Assembly (NCBI GenBank): GCA_963576725.1
Contig: OY755252.1
Coordinates: 52,105,059-52,169,058, forward strand
DNA: 64,000 nt
Source of the DNA: Azorinus chamasolen
Lineage: Eukaryota > Mollusca > Bivalvia > Cardiida > Solecurtidae
Direction of reading: 5' to 3'
Numbering within the stretch: position 1 is the stretch's first letter; every line of letters starts with the position of its first letter. Shown one piece after another: positions 56,661 to 64,000 of the stretch. Both the position numbers and the translations under genes were made by a program. The notes beneath the pieces are model-generated. The model was not told the origin of the DNA, ran no database searches, and saw only the letters and a list, made by a program, of their open reading frames with translations.

Positions 56661-57252
56661 CTGGCTTTATAATGGTCAGTGGGGGATAGGCCGTACAATA
56701 ATATACACTCACATAAAGGTAAGAGAGTACATATTGTGTATCAGTATATATAATCAGTAATGTATCAGTCCTAATAAGAGGATGATCACAGCTGACAGAG
56801 TCCATGAATCTATGTCCACATTCTGGTAAAATATCAGTGATAAAGCAAACAATATCTGGGCTGGTTCCAAGTAAGATATCTGGGCTGGTTCCACTAAGTA
56901 AGATAATTTATGATAACTTCAAGTATAAGGATCCAAATAGGAGGAGCAAGCTAAAACATTTCATATATATAGAGAGGATCTGTCATGAGTTCTCTTTTAA
57001 GATCAAATGTTCCTGAACGAGTCTAAGAAAGTTATTAAGCAAGGCCTTCGGCAAGCTTAATAACATTTTCTTGTTGAGTTTAGGGAACAATTGATCTTTA
57101 AGACAACGAGCATCAGATTCTTTTTCTCACATAACCAAAACTGTATTTTCGCCCATTTAATAGCATGTAAACATTGGTTTTCCAAGTTTACTTCATATAA
57201 TTATGACGTATGATGTCATAATGTTCTAAAGTGTTTTTACATAAATGTTACT

Positions 57253-57580
57253 TAAATACTTAAACTGCTCTGATCTAATATTTCGACCACTAAGGGCCTT
57301 TGTCAAAGATTATCATGTCAAAATACACGTCACATTTTTGTTACATGCATTCAGCCATAAAATCAAAGAGAATAATGTTGATCCAGCGTCGTCATGGTGA
57401 CATTGGGTTGTTTTTTTAAAAACAACCCAATGTCACCATGACTACGCTGGATCAACATTATTCTCTTTGATTTTATGGCTGAATGCATGTAACAAAAATG
57501 TGACGTGTATTTTGACATGATAATCTTTGACAAAGGCCCTTAGTGGTCGAAATATTAGATCAGAGCAGTTTAAGTATTTA
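57253..57580. repeat. Near-perfect 328-bp palindrome (164-bp arms)
   Basis: Arms 57253-57416 and 57417-57580 pair in register about a centre at 57416.5. The only mismatches I noted are at the centre and one C/A change in GATCCAGCGTCGTC versus its partner. The direct repeat ATAAATGTTACT occurs just outside (57241-57252 and 57622-57633). A single arm plus its outer extension (57581-57620) exists at 31349-31511. Confidence 0.92.
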
Positions 57581-57644
57581 TGTATTATATTAATTCCCTA
57601 TTTTGGAATATTTACTTCATTATAAATGTTACTGCTTAGGGAAT

Positions 57645-57797
57645 CTTAACCCTATAGGAGCAATTCCTCTATTTATCACAATGGTTTCAAACTTCAAATT
57701 CTAAAAATGTCCTTTTCTCTAGTTAATGCTCCTTTTCGGTAGATTTATTCAAAGTGGTTGGATCTAAAAATAGCCTATGGATGAGGGAATGGGTTAA
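57645..57797 (-). mobile_element. Half copy of the GATAAATAGAGCA-subfamily MITE
   Basis: Starts at the hairpin apex (CCCTATAGGAGCAATTCCTC), continues CACAATGGTTTCAAACTTCA and GTTAATGCTCCTTTTCGGTA, and ends GGGAATGGGTTAA at 57797. Its uninterrupted CTCCTTTTCGGTAGATTTAT is the empty-site reference for the insertion at 29221-30867. Confidence 0.7.
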
Positions 57798-57799
57798 GA

Positions 57800-58299
57800 T
57801 ACGAAAAGGACGCTGAGTAATCGTGTGACGTCACTTCTTATATTACACATGATAGATATAAGAAAAATATGTGATGGTTTATATTAACCGGAAGACAAGC
57901 AAAGTTGTATGATAAAAATGTGTTCTTCATTTCTGCAGACCTAGACCATTGACTACTCATTCAAAAAGAATATACTTATGAGAAGTCTGTAATAAATGCC
58001 CATGCACTTTTGATGGGTGGGTGGGTATGTTTGTGAAAAGTGGGTGTGGGGGAGGGAGAATTAGCCATTAATAAATCAAGTAAATCCTGTATAATGAACA
58101 TTTAAAAAGAAATATAGGTTTTTCAAAATGAAAATGGTAGCTTAATGCAGACTGAAAGTAATGTAGAAAGCAGCCCTAAGAACTTTCTGCATTGTTTTCA
58201 TTTTGCATTTTGCAACCACCTGTGTACAAAATGCAAGAAGTTTTAAAAAATGTTACACCACTGGGGGCATTTGTTAAGAGTAATTCTCTTTTCTAAGTA
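57800..58299. other. No gene seen; one partial TA-type MITE hairpin
   Basis: TAGCTTAATGCAGACTGAAA to ACTTTCTGCATTGTTTTCAT (about 58138-58203) resembles the centre of the MITEs at 18337 and 58552. The rest is unremarkable. Confidence 0.45.
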
Positions 58300-58519
58300 A
58301 TAACCCTTTCCCTCATGAATATTCATGTCAGAAATATTGACTATGAATATTAAATAGCTGAGTTTTAATAATGGCATCACTAACAAGGAAATTTTAACCA
58401 TGGCAGAATAGATCTGTTATTTCATGAAGCAAACAAGAGCAGACACTAATCAGATGGTTCAGGCTCTGTCTGATCTTGGTCCACTGTTTACAAGGCGTTT
58501 CTATGGTGTAAAGGGTTAA
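58300..58519 (-). mobile_element. TTAA-family hairpin MITE, left site mutated to ATAA
   Basis: ATAACCCTTTCCCTCATGAA at 58300 and ATGGTGTAAAGGGTTAA ending 58519 (220 bp). The hairpin is short (58430-58493: AAACAAGAGCAGACACTAAT to TCTTGGTCCACTGTTT). Confidence 0.7.
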
Positions 58520-58551
58520 CAAAGATTTCATGAGCATTATATGATTGTGTA

Positions 58552-58755
58552 CAGTAGAACATGTCTGAAATGGCCATCAAAAAGAGGTCCAATTATGTGT
58601 CTGTAAGCCAGATGTAAGCTTAATGCAGGTCAAATGTAATGCAAAAAGCTCATAGGAACATTCTGTATTATTTTTGCCCTGCATTGAGCCACCACTGACT
58701 TTTGTAAGTCTCCTGTGTTCAATAAAAGACTGGCCACTTAGGACAGGTTCTATTG
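58552..58755. mobile_element. TA-flanked MITE (sister of 18337-18542)
   Basis: TA on both sides. The left end is CAGTAGAACATGTCTGAAAT; the right end, inverted, is CAATAGAACCTGTCCTAAGT. Internal TTAATGCAGGTCAAATGTAA and TTTTTGCCCTGCATTGAGCC as in the sister. Likely a pogo/Tc1-type non-autonomous family. Confidence 0.75.
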
Positions 58756-58888
58756 TATTATTATCTAGTTCAATAGTATCAGGTGTTCAATAGTATCTAG
58801 TAGAAGAGGTCGTTATTCTGGCTTTCATATGCTAGATATTTCAGGAATGTTTGCAAATCCTCTGAATGCAGGAAATGAGTGTACTTAT

Positions 58889-61800
58889 AATTGCAAATAG
58901 TGATACCCAGATCAGAGGGATCCTAGAAGGACTGTCTGATGTGATACCCAGAATAGAGGGATCCAAGAGGGACTGTCTGACAGTGATACCCAGATCAGAG
59001 GGATCCTAGAGTGACTGTCTTATAGTGATAGCCAGATCAGAGGGATCCCAGAGGGACTGTCTGATAGTCGGATACCCAGATCAGAGGGATCCTAGAGAGA
59101 CTGTCTGATAGTGATACCCAGATCAGAGGGATCCTAGAGAGACTGCTGTCTGATAGTGATAGCCAGATCAGAGGGATCCAAGAGGGACTGTCTGACAGTG
59201 ATACCCAGATCAGAGGGATCCGAGAGGGACTGTCTGACAGTGATAGCCAGATCAGAGGGATCCCAGAGGGACTGTCTGACAGTGATACCCAGATCAGAGG
59301 GATCCGAGAACAGAGGGATCCTAGAGGGACTGTCTGATAGTGATACCCAGATCAGAGGGATCCAAGAGGGACTGTCTGATAGTGATACCCAGATCAGAGG
59401 GGTCCAAGAGGGACTGTCTGATAGTGATACCCAGATCAGAGGGATCCAAGAGGGACTGTCTGATAGTGATACCCAGATCAGAGGGATCCAAGAGGGACTG
59501 TCTAATAGTGATACCCAGATCAGAGGGATCCTAGAGGGACTGTCTGACAGTGATACCCAGATCAGAGGGATCCAAGAGGGACTGTCTGACAGTGATACCC
59601 AGATCAGAGGGATCCTAGAGTGACTGTCTTATAGTGATAGCCAGATCAGAGGGATCCCAGAGGGACTGTCTGATAGTCGGATACCCAGATCAGAGGGATC
59701 CTAGAGAGACTGTCTGATAGTGATACCCAGATCAGAGGGATCCTAGAGAGACTGCTGTCTGATAGTGATAGTCAGATCAGAGGGATCCTAGAGAGACTGC
59801 TGTCTGATAGTGATAGTCAGATCAGAGGGATCCAAGAGGGACTGTCTTACAGTGATAGCCAGATCAGAGGGATCCAAGAGGGACTGTCTGACAGTGATAG
59901 CCAGATCAGAGGGATCCCAGAGGGACTGTCTGACAGTGATACCAAGATCAGAGGGATCCGAGAATGCCCAGATCAGAGGGATCCTAGAGGGACTGTCTGA
60001 CAGTGATACCCAGATCAGAGGGATCCAAGAGGGACTGTCTGATAGTAATATCCAGATCAGAGGGATCCAAGAACAGAGGGACTGTCTGACAGTGATACCC
60101 AGATCAGAGGGATCCGAGAGGGACTGTCTGACAGTGATAGCCAGATCAGAGGGATCCCAGAGGGACTGTCTGACAGTGATACCCAGATCAGAGGGATCCG
60201 AGAACAGAGGGATCCTAGAGGGACTGTCTGATAGTGATACCCAGATCAGAGGGATCCAAGAGGGACTGTCTGATAGTGATACCCAGATCAGAGGGGTCCA
60301 AGAGGGACTGTCTGATAGTGATACCCAGATCAGAGGGATCCAAGAGGGACTGTCTGATAGTGATACCCAGATCAGAGGGATCCAAGAGGGACTGTCTAAT
60401 AGTGATACCCAGATCAGAGGGATCCTAGAGGGACTGTCTGACAGTGATACCCAGATCAGAGGGATCCAAGAGGGACTGTCTGACAGTGATACCCAGATCA
60501 GAGGGATCCTAGAGTGACTGTCTTATAGTGATAGCCAGATCAGAGGGATCCCAGAGGGACTGTCTGATAGTCGGATACCCAGATCAGAGGGATCCTAGAG
60601 AGACTGTCTGATAGTGATACCCAGATCAGAGGGATCCTAGAGAGACTGCTGTCTGATAGTGATAGTCAGATCAGAGGGATCCTAGAGAGACTGCTGTCTG
60701 ATAGTGATAGTCAGATCAGAGGGATCCAAGAGGGACTGTCTTACAGTGATAGCCAGATCAGAGGGATCCAAGAGGGACTGTCTGACAGTGATAGCCAGAT
60801 CAGAGGGATCCCAGAGGGACTGTCTGACAGTGATACCAAGATCAGAGGGATCCGAGAATGCCCAGATCAGAGGGATCCTAGAGGGACTGTCTGACAGTGA
60901 TACCCAGATCAGAGGGATCCAAGAGGGACTGTCTGATAGTAATATCCAGATCAGAGGGATCCAAGAACAGAGGGACTGTCTGACAGTGATACCCAGATCA
61001 GAGGGATCCTAGAGGGACTGTCTGATAGTGATACCCAGATAAGAGGGATCCAAGAGGGACTGTCTAATAGTGATATCCAGATCAGAGAGATCCTAGATGG
61101 GCTGTCTGACAGTGATACCCATATCAGAGGGATCCAAGAGGGACTGTCTAATAGCGATAGCCAGATCAGAGGGATCCTAGAGGGACTGTGTGACAGTGAT
61201 ACCCAGATCAGAGGGATCCAAGAGGGACTTTCTGATAGTGATATCCAGATCAGAGGGATCCAAGAGGGACTGTCTGACAGTGATATCCAGATCAGAGGGA
61301 TCCTAGAGGGACTGTCTGACAGTGATACCCATATAAGAGGGATCCTAGAGGGACTGTCTGATAGTGATACCCAGATCAGAGGGATCCTAGAGGGACTGTC
61401 TAATAGTGATAGCCAGATCAGAGGGATCATAGAGGGACTGTCTGACAGTGATACCCAGATCAGAGGGATCCAAGAGGGACTGTCTAATAGTGATACCCAG
61501 ATCAGACGGATCCTAGAGGGACTGTCTGACAGTGATACCCAGATCAGAGGGATCCTAGAGAGACTGTCTGATAGTGATATCCAGATCAGAGGGATCCTAG
61601 AGGGACTGTCTGATAGTGATAGCCAGATCAGAGGGATCCAAGAGGGACTGTCTAATAGTGATATCCAGATCAGAGAGATCCTAGAGGGGCTGTCTGACAG
61701 TGATACCCAGATCAGAGGGATCCAAGAGGGACTGTCTGATAGCGATATCCAGATCAGAGGGGTCCAAGAGGGACTGTGTGACAGTGATAGCCAGATCAGA

Positions 61801-62345
61801 GGGATCCTAGAGGGGACTGTCTGATGTGATACCCAGATCAGAGGGATCCAAGAGGGACTGTCTAATAGTGATACCCAGATCAGAGAGATCCTAGAGGGAC
61901 TGTCTGACAGTGATACCCAGATCAGAGGGATCCAAGAGGGACTGTCTGATAGTGATATCCAGATCAGAGGGATCCTAGAGGGACTGTCTGACAGTGATAC
62001 CCAGATCAGAGGGATCCAAGAGGGACTGTCTGATAGTGATATCCAGATCAGAGGGATCCAAGAGGGACTGTCTGACAGTGATATCTACATCAGAGGGATC
62101 CTAGAGGGACTGTCTGACAGTGATACCCAGATCAGAGGGATCCTAGAGGGACTGTCTGACAGTGATACCCAGATCAGAGGGATCCTAGAGGGGACTGTCT
62201 AATAGTGATACCCAGATCAGAGGGATCCAAGAGGGACTGTCTGACCGTGATACCCAGATCAGAGGGATCCAAGAGGGACTGTCTAATAGTGATACCCAGA
62301 TCAGAGGGATCCTAGAGGGACTGTCTGACAGTGATACCCAGATCT
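58889..62345 (+). repeat. 42-bp satellite, ~80 copies, with an 894-bp higher-order duplication
   Basis: The unit is GATAGTGATACCCAGATCAG + AGGGATCCTAGAGGGACTGT + CT. It begins at GCAAATAGTGATACCCAGAT (58892), which matches the left arm and apex of a CAGTGTAGACCCAGATCAGAGGG-type MITE hairpin, so the satellite grew from such a hairpin. The block at about 59195-60088 is repeated almost exactly at about 60089-60990, including rare variants (AGAACAGAGGG, TAGTCGGATACC, GACTGCTGTCTG). The period of 14 codons leaves long frames open on both strands; these are by-products. Confidence 0.95.
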
Positions 62346-62404
62346 GCTGTGTACTTGTCCAGTAGATTTCAGCACGGGACTCAACAATGTATAATACCCT
62401 CATT

Positions 62405-62662
62405 TTATTGTGTCACCTGCCGAGAGGCAGTGTGTCACTTAGGGATCACTTTTCCGTCGTCCATCCGTCCGTCTGTCTGTCTGTCTGTCTGTCCGTCTGT
62501 CCATCACACTTTCTTTTTGTGGCTGTCATTTCTAAACTAATCACTATAGAGCTTTCAAATTTCACATGTGTCTACCTCTCATTGAGGACCATTGATGTTA
62601 CTAAGGTCCATCACTGTGCATGCAATACGTTTTGAGTTATTCTCCTTTGTTCACACTTCCTT
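62405..62662 (+). mobile_element. Composite repeat, GTGTCAC type, uninterrupted copy
   Basis: A CTGCC-GAGA-GGCAG hairpin with GTGTCAC on both sides is followed by a CCGTCTGTCTGT tract (62462-62502). The sequence CAAATTTCACATGTGTCTAC continues directly into GATGTTACTAAGGTCCATCA. It is the reference for the site disrupted at 2578-3864. Confidence 0.7.
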
Positions 62663-64000
62663 TTTATGCCCCCAAAGCTAGGCTTTGGCGGCATATAGTG
62701 ATCGCACTGTGCGTGGGTGTGTGGGTGGGTGGGTGTGTGTGTGTGTGTGGGTGTGTGTACCTTTTGTCCGGAGTATATTTCCTTTATCACATCAGCTACG
62801 GATACCAAATTTGGTGTGTGAGTTGATCTTGGGATGGCGGAGTGTCGCATACCATTTTCAGGTCACTGACCTTGACCTTTGACCTCAATTTTACAAAAAG
62901 CTTGTCCTGAGCATATCTCCTATACCTTACCACCTACAGATTCCAAATTTAGTGTGTGAGTTCATCTTGGGATGGCGGAGTGTCGCGTACTATTCTCAGG
63001 TCACTGTGACCTTGACCTTGACCTTTGACCTCGATTTTACAAAAAGCTTATACCTTACCAGCTACAAAAACCTTGTCCGGAGTATATCTCCTATACCTTA
63101 ACAGCTTAGGATTCCAAATTTGGTGTGTGAGTTCATCTTGGGATGGCGGAGTGTCGCTTACCATATTCAGGTCACTGTGACCTTGACCTTGAACTTTGAC
63201 CTTGATTTTACAAAAAGCTTGTCCAGAGCATATCTCCTATACCTTATCAGCTACAGATTCCAAATGGTTTGTGAGTTCATCTTGGGTTGGCGGAGTGTCG
63301 CGTATAATTTTCAGGTCACCGTGTCCTTGACCTTGACCTTTGACCTCGATTTTACAAAAAGCTTGTCTGGAGCATATCGCCTATACCTTACCAGATAGGG
63401 ATCCCAAATTTTGTGTGCGAGTTCATCTTGGGATGGCGGAGTGTCGCGTACCATTTTCAGGTCACTGTGACCTTGACCTTTGACCTCAATTTTACAAAAA
63501 GCTTGTCTGGAGCATATCTCCTATACCTTACCAGCTAGGGATTCCAAATTTGGTTTGTGAGTATATTGGGATGGCGGAGTGTCGCGTTCCATTGTCAGGT
63601 CACTGACCTTGACCTTTGACCTTGATTTTACAAAAAGCTTGTCCGGAGCATATCTCCTATACCTTATCAGCTACGGATTCCAAATGGTGTGTGAGTTCAT
63701 CTTGGGATGGCGGAGTGTCACATACCATTTTCAGGTCACTGTGTCCTTGACCTTGACCTTTGACCTCGATTTTACAAAAAGCTTGTCCTGAGCATATCTC
63801 CTATACCTTAACAGCTAGGGATCCCAAATTTTGTGTGCGAGTTCATCTTGGGATGGCGGAGTGTCGTGTACCATTTTCAGGTCACTGTGACCTTGACCTT
63901 TGACCTCGATTTTACAAAAAGCTTGTCAGGAGCATATCTCCTATACCTAACCAGCATGGGATTCCAAATTTGGTGTGTGAGTTCATCTTCGGATGGCGGA
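62663..64000 (+). mobile_element. Composite repeat, TATGCCCCCAAAGC type, with ~150-bp cores, truncated by window end
   Basis: The hairpin TATGCCCCCAAAGCTAGGCT/TTGGCGGCATA is followed by a GTGTGGGTG-rich microsatellite (62703-62757) and at least eight cores. These contain TGTCCGGAGCATATCTCCTA, ATTCCAAATTTGGTGTGTGA, CATCTTGGGATGGCGGAGTG and a TGACCTTGACCTTTGACCTC block. Reading frames through the cores are repeat by-products. Confidence 0.8.

Larger units (their letters stand above)
53554..64000 (+). other. First coding intron of the OATP gene (runs off the window)
   Basis: No further OATP exon is recognisable before the window end. The sequence holds MITE fragments, two large satellites, a palindrome and composite elements, so the intron is over 10.4 kb. 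Confidence 0.7.

Noticed and set aside
59156..60517. Long open frames in the 42-bp array
   Set aside because: The 14-codon period keeps several frames open on both strands. Composition follows the repeat, and there is no start or splice support.
40014..62345. Regularly repeated arrays as CRISPR
   Set aside because: Units are contiguous without unique spacers, and the genome is eukaryotic.
62620..63791. Frames with repeated EFILGWRSVAYHFQVT
   Set aside because: Core-repeat translation of the composite element. It lies inside the OATP intron and has no start, splice or domain evidence.

Overview
This window is animal nuclear DNA, most likely from a bivalve mollusc. It has spliced-gene signals (a polypyrimidine-AG acceptor and a GTAAGG donor), no operons and no ribosome-binding sites, and a very dense load of short DNA-transposon derivatives. 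Several composite repeats match the architecture described for bivalve 'pearl'/Helitron-like elements: a short terminal hairpin, a CTGT/CCGT microsatellite and ~150-170 bp core repeats. The bivalve assignment rests on recognising these repeat styles, not on a database search.

Only one convincing host gene is visible. It is the first coding exon (52749-53553, + strand) of an organic anion transporter polypeptide, OATP/SLCO, closest in style to the SLCO4A group. A splice acceptor lies 84 bp before the ATG, and the exon ends at a donor inside codon 269. The rest of the window to 64000 is its first coding intron, and the gene continues beyond the edge. No rRNA, tRNA gene or CRISPR array is seen. 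A hAT-like transposon at 23.4-24.4 kb keeps a BED-type zinc-finger ORF but has lost its catalytic part.

Layout: 1-6 kb, decayed repeats, a TAA-flanked PIF/Harbinger-like element and an AGCTCACC element. 6-15 kb, TTAA-flanked hairpin MITEs, two of them split by other transposons, and two tandem arrays at 10.1 and 11.2 kb. 15-21 kb, mostly unrecognised or decayed sequence. 21.5-26.4 kb, a nested stack of elements. 26-39 kb, AGCTCACC and related composite elements, a SINE inserted in a MITE, and more MITEs. 40-41.5 kb, a 33-bp satellite. 41.7-43 kb, a 1.3 kb fold-back hAT-like element. 44-50.5 kb, further composite elements. 50.9-52.3 kb, a MITE split by a hAT-like element. 52.7-53.6 kb, the OATP exon. 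53.9-55.6 kb, a 93-bp array. 57.25-57.58 kb, a near-perfect 328-bp palindrome. 58.9-62.3 kb, a 42-bp array with an 894-bp higher-order duplication. 62.4-64 kb, composite elements.

The dominant pattern is a superfamily of ~200-260 bp MITEs flanked by TTAA. Their ends are CCCTTT...AAAGGG (piggyBac-like) and each carries a ~68 bp central hairpin. At least four subfamilies have different stem sequences, yet both arms remain complementary. These hairpins appear to have seeded two of the tandem satellites, and a related hairpin element seeded a third. Several unrelated composite repeats also carry tandem AGGTCA nuclear-receptor half-sites. All family names are from visible hallmarks only.
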